In this document: piece by piece, positions 1-6,407 of the stretch | How the letters are laid out: each line of letters opens with the position of its first letter | Numbering within the stretch: position 1 is the first letter of the stretch | Assembly (NCBI GenBank): GCA_005223085.1 | Contig: NJBP01000071.1 | Coordinates: 1-8,993 of the forward strand | Length of the DNA: 8,993 bases | Source: Candidatus Aerophobetes bacterium Ae_b3b | GTDB taxonomy: Bacteria > Aerophobota > Aerophobia > Aerophobales > AE-B3A | Direction of reading: 5' to 3' | Program-made: the position numbers and the translations under genes | The notes under the pieces: model-generated | Database searches by the model: none | What the model was told of the DNA's origin: nothing | What the model saw: only the letters and a program-made list of their open reading frames with translations

Positions 1-238
1 AAGTCACTATTTGACCATCAATATTTCTCCCCCCTTTTGGAGGTTTCTCTCTATAAATAATGTCATGATTCCCTCTCACATAATAGAGGGGCTTGTTAAA
101 CATAGTCATAAGAAAAGAAAGATACCCTGGTCTCAGATCCCCGGTCGACAGAATCAAATCTATCCCCGGAAAGCGGCTTTTATCAAAATAATCGTACAAA
201 AGAGGCTCTTCCTTATCTCCAACAACTAAGAATTTCAT
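1..238 (-). CDS. Calcineurin-like metallophosphoesterase, N-terminal part (cut by the window edge)
   Basis: The reverse strand encodes 79 codons from an ATG at 238-236 and runs off the left edge without a stop. The protein starts MKFLVVGDKEE and carries two hallmark metallophosphoesterase motifs: STGDL (residues 31-35) and VRGNHD (54-59). These are the second and third metal-binding blocks of the calcineurin-like fold. The first block, normally DxH, reads GDKEE here. From memory, a subgroup of small phosphoesterases carries an acidic residue instead of the histidine, so this is probably family-typical and not a lesion. Substrate unknown; such enzymes hydrolyse phosphomonoesters or diesters using a two-metal centre. 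A weak AAGG lies upstream of the start, and a promoter-like sequence at 320-293 precedes it. It is transcribed away from the PIN gene. The fold is fairly certain; the specific activity is not. Confidence 0.82.
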   Translation of the reverse strand, partial: MKFLVVGDKEEPLLYDYFDKSRFPGIDLILSTGDLRPGYLSFLMTMFNKPLYYVRGNHDIIYREKPPKGGRNIDGQIVT

Positions 239-292
239 ACTGCCTTGTCGCCTTATCGTGAGAAATGAAGTTAAGTGATACCTATGTTTATC

Positions 293-320
293 ATAATACT
301 GGAAAAAAATCATTTGCCAA
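293..320 (-). promoter_or_regulatory. Putative sigma-70-type promoter for the phosphoesterase
   Basis: On the minus strand TTGGCA (320-315) is followed after 16 bases by TATTAT (298-293). Each hexamer has five of six consensus bases. It lies about 55 bases upstream of the phosphoesterase ATG and is oriented correctly. Placement is inferred from sequence only. Confidence 0.5.
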
Positions 321-359
321 GAATAGTGGAAAGGCCCATTTACCAAAAGAATCTAAAAT

Positions 360-388
360 TTGACCAACTCGGCCAAGGCTGCTATAAT
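360..388 (+). promoter_or_regulatory. Strong sigma-70-type promoter for the PIN gene
   Basis: TTGACC (360-365) and a perfect TATAAT (383-388) are separated by 17 bases, the optimal spacing for the housekeeping sigma factor. Transcription would start near 395, giving a leader of about 70 bases before the TTG start at 468. The leader contains a T-rich run around 427-439 but no hairpin I can support in front of it. With the minus-strand promoter at 293-320 this makes a divergent promoter region. Confidence 0.75.
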
Positions 389-456
389 TAGCCAGTTCAA
401 TTGATCCAAATCTATGAGAGGATGGGGTTTTTTGTTTTTCAAGCAACCGGCTATCT

Positions 457-461
457 GGGAG
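457..461 (+). promoter_or_regulatory. Shine-Dalgarno deciding the TTG start of the PIN gene
   Basis: GGGAG sits six bases before the TTG at 468. No ATG or GTG lies at a useful position, and the conserved N-terminal strand with the first catalytic aspartate begins directly after the TTG, so this site fixes the start. Confidence 0.65.
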
Positions 462-467
462 TTATAA

Positions 468-875
468 TTGAGGGTAGTAATTGACACTAGTATTTTCATA
501 GCGAGTTTTTGGGAAGGCAGGTCACGAACTGTAGTAGAGCTTTGGAAAAAAGGGAAAATAACTCTCTGTGCATCTGAGGCGATCCTGGAAGAATATTTTT
601 ACATAATACCACGGTTCAATATGCTGAAGAAAGAAGCAGGAGAGCTGCTTTCCTTATTTAAGGCAGGAAAGAATATAAAGATGGTCACGCCTTCTAAGGG
701 ATTAATGGTTATCAAAGAGGACCCAGCGGATACTAAATTTCTAGAATGCGCTATAGAAGCCAAAGTAGAATATATCATCTCTGCGGACAAACACCTTAGG
801 AATCTCAGAAAATACGAGGGAGTGAGAATTGTTTCTTCAGGTAGTTTTTTAAAAGACAAAGCCTTTTCTAAATGA
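468..875 (+). CDS. PIN-domain nuclease, toxin-like (TIGR00305-type)
   Basis: The 135-residue product has the length and layout of a single PIN domain, a metal-dependent RNase fold. The acidic residues are visible in order: Asp6 in VVIDTSIF, Glu41/Glu42 in AILEEY, Asp85/Asp88 in DPADTKFLECA, and Asp107 in IISADKHL. The order and wording match the family described as the PIN-family toxin component of toxin-antitoxin systems. The start is a TTG with a GGGAG site six bases upstream and a consensus promoter at 360-388. No antitoxin-like gene (AbrB, RHH or Phd type) is visible on either side: upstream is a divergent phosphoesterase, downstream a 42-codon YbjQ fragment whose ATG overlaps this stop codon. 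It may be a solitary PIN protein, or one whose antitoxin is elsewhere. The PIN assignment is strong; toxin activity is inferred. Confidence 0.88.
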   Translation: MRVVIDTSIFIASFWEGRSRTVVELWKKGKITLCASEAILEEYFYIIPRFNMLKKEAGELLSLFKAGKNIKMVTPSKGLMVIKEDPADTKFLECAIEAKVEYIISADKHLRNLRKYEGVRIVSSGSFLKDKAFSK

Positions 876-1000
876 TTAACCAGGCCCAGGATCTTGGAGT
901 AGACACTGTCATCAAGATGCGCTTTATGACGAGCGCAGTTATGGGAGGAGCTGCTGAGCTCCTCACCTATGGAACAGCGGTAAAGATAAGAAAATTATAG
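872..1000 (+). pseudogene. C-terminal remnant (42 codons) of a YbjQ/UPF0145 family protein
   Basis: This short frame runs from ATG 872 to TAG 998-1000. It resembles the C-terminal third of the YbjQ/UPF0145 (DUF74, putative heavy-metal-binding) family: a helix ending in QAQDLGVDTVIKMRF, then the TSAVMGGAAELL segment and the closing strand YGTAVKIRK. Full-length members have roughly 100-110 residues, so the N-terminal strands are missing. An in-frame TAA lies immediately upstream (869-871), and no YbjQ-like sequence is found in other frames upstream. The ATG overlaps the PIN stop codon as ATGA, so the piece could still be translated by coupling, but there is no Shine-Dalgarno sequence of note. 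Most likely it is the leftover of a gene truncated when the PIN gene came to lie next to it; a functional small protein is the less likely alternative. Confidence 0.65.
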
Positions 1001-1020
1001 AAAGAGCTAGTCCCATGAGA

Positions 1021-1025
1021 GGAGG
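1021..1025 (+). promoter_or_regulatory. Shine-Dalgarno deciding the TTG start of the PspC gene
   Basis: GGAGG lies five bases before the TTG at 1031. The nearby ATG at 1015 is in a different frame. The PspC domain starts directly after this TTG, which supports it as the true start. Confidence 0.75.
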
Positions 1026-1030
1026 GTAAA

Positions 1031-1513
1031 TTGGCCAAAAGACTTTATCGTTCAAGAAAGGATTGTATGATCGCAGGTATCTGCGGGGGAATTGCAGAAT
1101 ATTTTGATATTGATCCAACTCTTGTGCGCATAATCGCTGTACTCACTATTTTCCTTAACGGCATTGGACTCATTGCTTACATCATTGCCTGGATTCTCAT
1201 TCCCCAGAATCCCGAGCCACTAGCTAAGAAAGAAATAAGTGAAAAGAAAGGAACAGTAGGAAAAATGAAGGAAAAAGCTGAAAAGGTGGCCCATGAAGTA
1301 GGTGAGCGAATTAGAGGGAACTCGGACAGGGCTGAGCACAAGAGAGATTCGAGGTGGATAGGTGGGCTAATCCTGATTTGTCTCGGACTCCTGTTCCTGG
1401 CGAGGAATTTCTTTCCCTGGTTCAATCTGGGCAGACTCTGGCCTCTTATATTGGTTATCATTGGACTGGTAGTCCTGGCAGGTAGCTTTCGGAGGAGAAA
1501 AGAAAATGAATAG
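1031..1513 (+). CDS. PspC-domain membrane protein with C-terminal LiaI/LiaF-like membrane hairpin
   Basis: Residues 1-60 form a PspC domain: the basic start [18 protein letters not shown], the [13 protein letters not shown] block, and a membrane segment ending in AWILIPQNP. PspC proteins act at the cytoplasmic membrane in envelope-stress (phage-shock-type) responses, sensing or relaying membrane damage. Residues 61-107 are a highly charged, probably helical cytoplasmic linker. Residues 109-153 form a second membrane module of two helices ([14 protein letters not shown] and [17 protein letters not shown]) that resembles the LiaI/LiaF-like membrane region, ending in a basic tail. Translation starts at TTG with GGAGG in front. 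The last eight bases overlap the following toast-rack gene, so the two are co-transcribed and probably translationally coupled. No PspA, PspF or LiaRS genes are in view. The domain call is firm; the exact stress is unknown. Confidence 0.9.
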   Translation: MAKRLYRSRKDCMIAGICGGIAEYFDIDPTLVRIIAVLTIFLNGIGLIAYIIAWILIPQNPEPLAKKEISEKKGTVGKMKEKAEKVAHEVGERIRGNSDRAEHKRDSRWIGGLILICLGLLFLARNFFPWFNLGRLWPLILVIIGLVVLAGSFRRRKENE

Positions 1514-2408
1514 AGGGAGTTTTTTCAAGGGCTTAATTATTATTCTGCTGGGTCTTATCCTCTTAGCCAATAACTTTCAGATTCTACCCTGGGGTGTATG
1601 GTACGAGCTTTTTAGGCTCTGGCCAGTTATCTTGATTGCTATTGGTATTCATCTTATCTTCAGGAAGAGTCCCCTTTCTTTTTTGCAGATTCTCTCTCCT
1701 TTGATTATCATCGCTGCCATTGGGGGAGCAATTTATCTTTCCCAGGTTGGCCGAACTTATGAAAAGGTAGATCAGGTGTTCAGATTCGAACAACCTCTCT
1801 CTCCTGATCTGAGGAGTGCCAGTATCAAGATCAATTTTGGGGCAGGAGGATTGAGATTGGAAGGAGGCTCCACTTACCTTTTTGAGGGTGATTTTGCCAC
1901 TCCTTCCTGGCTAAGACCAAAAATGAGGTACCAGGTTATAGACAGAGAGGGATTTCTGGAATTAACCGAGGAAGGTAGGAGAGATAGATTTCAATTTGGT
2001 CGATGGGGAAAGGGTCATTCCTGGGATTTGAGGTTAAATAACGAAATTCCCCTGACTTTGAAAATCAAGACCGGAGCAAGTAGCAACCATCTGGATTTGT
2101 CTTCCTTAAAGGTAACTTATCTTGACTTAGACACAGGAGCAAGTAACAATGAAATAAAGTTTGGTGATTCTACTTCTATTAGAGCTAAGATCGATACCGG
2201 TGTCTCCCGAATAAAACTCTTTATTCCTCAATCAATGGGGACAAGAATCAAAGCTGACACAGCATTGACTAGCCACAATCTCATGGAGTTAGGCTTTAGA
2301 AAGGAGGACGATGTATATACCAGTAGCAATTACCTAACAGCGGAAACTCGAATAGACCTTGACCTGAAGGCCGGTGTTTCTAGCTTCAGTGTAGAGCTGT
2401 ACCAGTGA
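1506..2408 (+). CDS. Membrane-anchored toast-rack / LiaF-like protein (DUF5668-type N-terminus)
   Basis: The 300-residue product has two N-terminal membrane helices (about residues 7-21 and 37-52, the latter containing [13 protein letters not shown]) and a third at about 62-79. These are followed by an extracytoplasmic beta-rich domain. That domain shows a recurring strand-turn motif with a Gly-(Ala/Val)-Ser turn: [11 protein letters not shown] (188-198), [11 protein letters not shown] (209-219), [11 protein letters not shown] (230-240) and [11 protein letters not shown] (288-298). This repeat is typical of LiaF/toast-rack right-handed beta folds, which in Gram-positive bacteria modulate cell-envelope stress signalling. 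The ATG is preceded by GGAGGAG at 1491-1497 and lies inside the end of the PspC gene. The membrane hairpin closely resembles that at the end of the PspC protein. The partner is therefore probably the upstream PspC protein; the regulatory role is inferred. Confidence 0.85.
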   Translation: MNRGSFFKGLIIILLGLILLANNFQILPWGVWYELFRLWPVILIAIGIHLIFRKSPLSFLQILSPLIIIAAIGGAIYLSQVGRTYEKVDQVFRFEQPLSPDLRSASIKINFGAGGLRLEGGSTYLFEGDFATPSWLRPKMRYQVIDREGFLELTEEGRRDRFQFGRWGKGHSWDLRLNNEIPLTLKIKTGASSNHLDLSSLKVTYLDLDTGASNNEIKFGDSTSIRAKIDTGVSRIKLFIPQSMGTRIKADTALTSHNLMELGFRKEDDVYTSSNYLTAETRIDLDLKAGVSSFSVELYQ

Positions 2409-2524
2409 GTGGCGAGAGCCTTACCGCCAAAGACTTAAAACTTACTTAAAAAGGAAAACCATCATTAGACCCTATGAAAGTTTTTTTAAAGCTTGGGGTT
2501 GAGCATTAAACGGAGGTATTTCTT

Positions 2525-3808
2525 ATGACTGATCAAACGCAAGCAACTCTAGCTCGAAAAACGATTGGCGCTTATAAACTGGTGATAGATAGAGGAGATC
2601 GAGAGATATTGCGCCGCCTGGCTGGCCGAATTGCTGAATTAGCAGCGCGTCCTATCGAAGATGAGAAACGAGACCTTTGGTACCGGCACAATGCGTTGGA
2701 GGTCACTCGCCCGCTCATTTTTTGTGACCCGGAGAACGGTTGGAATGAGATTATCACTAATGCCCAAATAGAGTGCCGTGGAGAACTGGCCCGGGAATGG
2801 GAAATGGTTCTACGCAAGGAAATATTTTGGGGTGAATCTATGGGTGATGACCGGGTAATCGAGCCCTATTTCGAGATCCCTTATGTGTATGTCGAGAGCG
2901 ATTGGGGAATGCAGGAAACGAAAGTTGGTGGTGAGAACGGTGGCTCTTATACTTGGGATTCACCCTTAAAATCCTACCATGACCTTAGGAAACTACATTT
3001 TCCTCGTATTTCCGTAGATTATGAAGCGACCCACAACCTTCTCTCACTAGCCAAAAAGGTCTTGGGCAAATTGTTAGCCGTGCGACTCAAAGAAAGATGG
3101 TGGTGGAGTCTGGGAATGACATGGACATTGGTCAACCTGAGGGGTCTTGAGCAAATCATGTTTGATATTTACGACTACCCGGACCAGCTCCATCAATTGA
3201 TGGGTATTCTGCGTGATGGGACCCTGGCTAAACTTGATTTTCTCGAAGAAAACGGCCTGTTGAGTCTGAATAACGATGGAACGTATGTGGGTTCGGGTGG
3301 GTTTGGTTACACCCGGGAACTGCCCCAGAAAGATTTTGACGGAAAAACGATACGTACACGCGATATGTGGGGATTCTGCGAGAGTCAAGAAACCACTACC
3401 TTTTCACCGGAAATGTTTGCCGAATTTATTTTTCCCTATCAGTTACCCATTCTTGAGCGATTTGGGCTGAACTGTTATGGTTGTTGCGAGCCACTGGACA
3501 AACGCTGGTACGTAGTGAAAAATGCGCCCCGACTTCGGCGTGTTTCTGTCTCTCCCTGGGCCAATTTAGCTGATCTGGCTGATAAGCTGGGCGAGCAGTA
3601 TATTTATTCGATGAAGCCACATCCGGGTGACTTGGCGGTACCGTCCTTGAACGAAGAACGTATCCGAACCGGACTGCGCAAAGCCTTGCAAATCACTCGT
3701 AATTGCCGGGTCGAGATAATCATGAAAGACAATCATACCATTGCCAACAATCCACAGAATGTGATCCGTTGGTGCCAAATTGCACGTGAAGAAGCCGAAG
3801 CAATCTAG
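2525..3808 (+). CDS. Uroporphyrinogen decarboxylase (URO-D) superfamily protein, possible corrinoid methyltransferase
   Basis: The 427-residue protein resembles the large, divergent URO-D superfamily that includes MtaA/CmuA-type cobamide methyltransferases. The pattern is an N-terminal helical region, then W-rich strands (KERWWWSLGMTWTLVNLRGLE is the core, residues 189-209), the helix DIYDYPDQLHQLM, and a C-terminal barrel half with FAEFIFPYQLPILERFGL. This is followed by NCYGCCEPLDK (316-326) where methyltransferase members place zinc ligands, and RVEIIMKDNHT (395-405). Cys317, Cys320, Cys321 and His404 are candidate metal ligands. It is not a heme-pathway HemE: it is longer and lacks the N-terminal HemE signature. 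A GGAGG site lies eight bases before the ATG. No corrinoid protein or reactivator gene is beside it. The PPC-domain gene follows after 39 bases and is probably co-transcribed. The superfamily is likely; the substrate is unknown. Confidence 0.78.
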   Translation: MTDQTQATLARKTIGAYKLVIDRGDREILRRLAGRIAELAARPIEDEKRDLWYRHNALEVTRPLIFCDPENGWNEIITNAQIECRGELAREWEMVLRKEIFWGESMGDDRVIEPYFEIPYVYVESDWGMQETKVGGENGGSYTWDSPLKSYHDLRKLHFPRISVDYEATHNLLSLAKKVLGKLLAVRLKERWWWSLGMTWTLVNLRGLEQIMFDIYDYPDQLHQLMGILRDGTLAKLDFLEENGLLSLNNDGTYVGSGGFGYTRELPQKDFDGKTIRTRDMWGFCESQETTTFSPEMFAEFIFPYQLPILERFGLNCYGCCEPLDKRWYVVKNAPRLRRVSVSPWANLADLADKLGEQYIYSMKPHPGDLAVPSLNEERIRTGLRKALQITRNCRVEIIMKDNHTIANNPQNVIRWCQIAREEAEAI

Positions 3809-3847
3809 AGGTAAGCTTAAAGACTTCAAGAAAAAATGGAACATTAA

Positions 3848-4291
3848 ATGAGATACACTGAAGGAAAGGTCGGTAGAATATTTGTGGTGAGATTGGAAGA
3901 TGGGGATAAGCTGCCCGAGGCAATTGAATCCTTTGCCCAGGAGAACAAGGTATCTCGTGGAATGTGTATTCTTGTGGGAGGAATTAAAAATGGGGGAAAA
4001 ATTGTGGTTGGGCCTGAGGATAGTGAATCAATGCCCGTAGTTCCTATGATTTTTGGCCTCAAGGGCGTTCATGAGATTTGTGCAGTGGGTACTATCTTCC
4101 CTGACCGCCATGGGAAGCCCAGACTTCACATGCACGCTGCACTGGGACGAGAAGGAAAAACAAGGTCCGGATGCATACGCCCCGGTATCGAAGTGTGGAA
4201 ACTGGGAGAAGTTATAGTTCTTGAGATTACCGAGACCACTGCGCATCGCAAAGAGGATACAGAAGCAGGATTTAACATGCTAGAACCATAA
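3848..4291 (+). CDS. PPC (DUF296) domain protein
   Basis: The 147 residues make up one PPC/DUF296 domain. It has the opening strand GRIFVVRLEDGDKLPEAIE, the helix and strand FAQENKVSRGMCILVGGIKN, and the metal-site motif PRLHMHAALGRE (91-102) with the GxHxH-like His94 and His96. It ends with CIRPGIEVWKLGEVIVLEI. In plants this domain is attached to AT-hooks; free bacterial versions form trimers and are often annotated as DNA-binding, but no AT-hook or helix-turn-helix is visible here, so DNA binding is not shown. The ATG has only a poor Shine-Dalgarno (ATGGAAC region), suggesting translation depends on the URO-D gene ending 39 bases upstream. Downstream it converges on the MFS gene. The domain call is strong, the function open. 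Confidence 0.85.
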   Translation: MRYTEGKVGRIFVVRLEDGDKLPEAIESFAQENKVSRGMCILVGGIKNGGKIVVGPEDSESMPVVPMIFGLKGVHEICAVGTIFPDRHGKPRLHMHAALGREGKTRSGCIRPGIEVWKLGEVIVLEITETTAHRKEDTEAGFNMLEP

Positions 4292-4325
4292 GTGGTAAAC
4301 CAGATTATTCAGATATCAAGTAGTT

Positions 4326-5471
4326 CTAGCTCATGAGCCGATAAAAGGTGATGGTTCCTACCAGGCCCAGGGTGCCAACAAAATAGAATACGGAGGTTAA
4401 GCCGAGGAGGTCCATAGCCAATCCCCCCACCATGGCTCCCACTACCATGCCCATACTTATCCCCGTGTTTAGCAGACCCATGGTGGTCCCCATGCCGGCG
4501 GACTTTCCCAGCTTCGCCCCAATGGCAGTTACCGCGGGCCGATAAATACCACCTCCAGCACCCATAACGATCCCCATGAGAAGAAGTCCCCGAAAGCTTG
4601 GAACCAGGGGCATGATAAGAATGGCGCAGGATGCTATCGTACTTCCCAGTACTACCAGAAATACTCTACTGTACTTGTCGGCAATCCTGCCGAAGAGACC
4701 TTGAAGCAAAGCTGCCAGCAGGATATTGACCGACACCAATAAACCGACCTCGGAAGTTTTGATACCCAAAGATTCAGCAAAAACAGGGAGAAATGCCATT
4801 AGGGCTCCTCTGCCGGCAGCGCCAGCAGCTTGGATGCACATTATGGCCCTCATCGATGGTATTCTGAGAAGTTGTCTTAGCGAGGTTGATTCTCGAGAGG
4901 AGGTTTTCGAAGGCCGGTTCTGCTGCCCGGGTAGAAAGATCATGATCAAAACTAAGGCCAGTGCACTCAGGCATCCTAGAGCATAGAAGGCGGAGGCAAA
5001 CCCAAAAGAGTCAACCAAAAATCCTCCCAACAGAGGACCGCTTCCCCAGCCCAGAAAAAGAGAGAGGTTAAATATCCCCAGGTAACTTCCCTCTTTTCCT
5101 TCGGGAGATATCTCCCCGATGTAAGCCATCCCAATAGGAATAACCATGGCCGAGCTAAAACCGTGGAGAATTCTCATTCCCACCAATTGGTAAAGGCCTC
5201 CGGTTCCGAGGTAGCCCACGGAGATGAGAGCGTACATGAGCAGGCCCAAACAGAGAAAGATCTTCCTTCCCCGTCTATCGGAAAGCCTGCCTATCAGAGG
5301 CATAAAGATTACCTTGGAGAGGGAAAATCCGGCTAGGATTACTCCCAGCCAGATACCGGTAGCTCCGAGACTGCGGGCATATATAGGCATAAGGGGAGCA
5401 ATGATCCCTAACCCTACCATGGCCGTAAATAGAGAGAGCGGCAACACCACCAATGCTCTGTTGTTCAGCAT
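4326..5471 (-). CDS. Major facilitator superfamily transporter (drug-efflux type)
   Basis: This is a 381-residue, very hydrophobic protein with the two-times-six helix layout of the MFS. Signature motifs are present. Motif A is GRLSDRRGRK (61-70) between helices 2 and 3, with its weaker repeat GRIADKYSR (261-269) in the second half. A motif-B-like arginine is Arg100 in MRILHG, and a motif-C-like GWGSGPLLGG (141-150) is typical of proton-driven drug exporters. The central cytoplasmic loop (about 182-205) is basic and serine-rich. It is the second gene of the hisF unit, starting 61 bases after the hisF stop; the frame is open upstream to 5526 but contains no other start codon. The Shine-Dalgarno is weak. 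Length is normal, with no breaks. The substrate cannot be told from sequence; a link to histidine metabolism is not implied. Confidence 0.9.
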   Translation of the reverse strand: MLNNRALVVLPLSLFTAMVGLGIIAPLMPIYARSLGATGIWLGVILAGFSLSKVIFMPLIGRLSDRRGRKIFLCLGLLMYALISVGYLGTGGLYQLVGMRILHGFSSAMVIPIGMAYIGEISPEGKEGSYLGIFNLSLFLGWGSGPLLGGFLVDSFGFASAFYALGCLSALALVLIMIFLPGQQNRPSKTSSRESTSLRQLLRIPSMRAIMCIQAAGAAGRGALMAFLPVFAESLGIKTSEVGLLVSVNILLAALLQGLFGRIADKYSRVFLVVLGSTIASCAILIMPLVPSFRGLLLMGIVMGAGGGIYRPAVTAIGAKLGKSAGMGTTMGLLNTGISMGMVVGAMVGGLAMDLLGLTSVFYFVGTLGLVGTITFYRLMS

Positions 5472-5532
5472 ATCGATACTTTCGAGGATTTTTTTAAGGA
5501 AGCCGGTCGCCTCATAGACGAAGCTTCACGTC

Positions 5533-6297
5533 TTACAATTTCACGGGAATTCCTCGCTCGGCTAAATATTTTTTCATCTGTTTAATCGTATATTTTCCAA
5601 AGTGTACAATTGAGGCGACAAGGACGGCGTCTGCGTGTCCTTGGGTAATAGCCTCGTAGAGGTGCTCAAGTGTTCCAGCGCCACCTGATGCGATTACGGG
5701 TAAGCTCACTGCATCGGCTATCGCTCTGGTCATCGGGATGTCGTATCCAGCCTGTGTACCATCTGTATCCATGCTTGTCGGCAAGATTGCGCCAGCGCCT
5801 AAATCTTCAACTCCTCTCGCCCATTTGACAGCGTCAATTCCTGTAGGCTCCCTGCCACCACTTACCATCACTTCAAAACCGGAAGGGACTTGGGATGAGC
5901 TACGGGTGTCGATGGCGATGACGATCTTTTTGCTGCCGAACTTTCCTGCCGCTTCTTTGACAAAATCTGGATTTCGAACCGCGGCGGTGTTAAGAGACAC
6001 TCTGGATACGCCGACTTCCATTAAGTCTTGAATGTCTTGTATACTTCGGATGCCTCCACCGACTGTCAACGGCACGGAGATTCTTTCGACCGTTCTTTTC
6101 ACAGCATCAATCAGCGTTTTTCTCTTTTCAATCGTTGCCGTGATGTCCAGAAATACCAATTCGTCTGCGCCCACTTCGCTGTAAGCTGCACCATTTTCCG
6201 CTGGATCACCTACATCCTTCAAATCGACAAAATTTACACCTTTGACCAAGCGCCCATCCCTTACGTCTAAACACGGGATGATTCTTCTGTAGTCCAT
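5533..6297 (-). CDS. hisF: Imidazole glycerol phosphate synthase, cyclase subunit HisF
   Basis: HisF, with the glutaminase HisH, converts PRFAR and ammonia from glutamine to imidazole glycerol phosphate and AICAR in cytoplasmic histidine synthesis. The 254 residues match the usual HisF length and half-barrel duplication. Both catalytic aspartates are at the expected numbers: Asp11 in IIPCLDVRDG and Asp130 in VIAIDTR. Lys19, the phosphate-binding TVGGGIRS (78-85), the MDTDGTQAGYD loop (176-186) and the second phosphate site ASGGAG are also intact. It should therefore be active. The ATG has a very strong GGAGGAGGG-type ribosome site and a consensus promoter at 6379-6407. The gene stands without hisH, hisA, hisI or other histidine genes in this window, so its partner must be encoded elsewhere. 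An MFS transporter follows in the same direction. Confidence 0.97.
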   Translation of the reverse strand: MDYRRIIPCLDVRDGRLVKGVNFVDLKDVGDPAENGAAYSEVGADELVFLDITATIEKRKTLIDAVKRTVERISVPLTVGGGIRSIQDIQDLMEVGVSRVSLNTAAVRNPDFVKEAAGKFGSKKIVIAIDTRSSSQVPSGFEVMVSGGREPTGIDAVKWARGVEDLGAGAILPTSMDTDGTQAGYDIPMTRAIADAVSLPVIASGGAGTLEHLYEAITQGHADAVLVASIVHFGKYTIKQMKKYLAERGIPVKL

Positions 6298-6378
6298 TTA
6301 TCCCTCCTCCTAGATTTTCTATAGATTGCTCTTCCTTTACCTCTGTGGCTGCTTCGATTAAGGAGCCCTCACGATTCC

Positions 6379-6407
6379 ATTATACTTGGTAGAGACACGG
6401 GGGTCAA
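6379..6407 (-). promoter_or_regulatory. Strong sigma-70-type promoter for hisF and the MFS gene
   Basis: On the minus strand TTGACC (6407-6402) and a perfect TATAAT (6384-6379) are separated by 17 bases, the same hexamers and spacing as the PIN promoter at 360-388. Transcription would begin near 6372, leaving a leader of about 75 bases to the hisF ATG at 6297. The leader is too short for a T-box, and I see no attenuator hairpin with a histidine-rich leader peptide. Confidence 0.75.

Noticed and set aside
11-229. A 72-codon plus-strand frame at the left edge
   Set aside because: It is antisense to the phosphoesterase, whose GD and GNHD motifs are clear on the minus strand.
420-445. T-rich run in the PIN leader considered as an attenuator
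   Set aside because: No stable GC-rich stem precedes the T-run.
872-1000. The short frame after the PIN gene considered as a downstream antitoxin
   Set aside because: Its sequence matches the YbjQ C-terminus rather than any antitoxin DNA-binding fold.
2409-2524. Gap before the URO-D-like gene examined for a promoter or terminator
   Set aside because: No pair of hexamers with acceptable spacing and no hairpin followed by T-run; only the ribosome site is supported.
2525-3808. The URO-D-like gene considered as heme-pathway hemE
   Set aside because: It is much longer than HemE, lacks the N-terminal HemE signature, and has a cysteine cluster that HemE does not have.
5475-5530. Hairpin-like sequence (AGACG...CGTCT around a GAAGCTTC palindrome) between hisF and the MFS gene
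   Set aside because: The stem is only five bases, there is no T-run in the direction of transcription, and the genes appear to form one unit.
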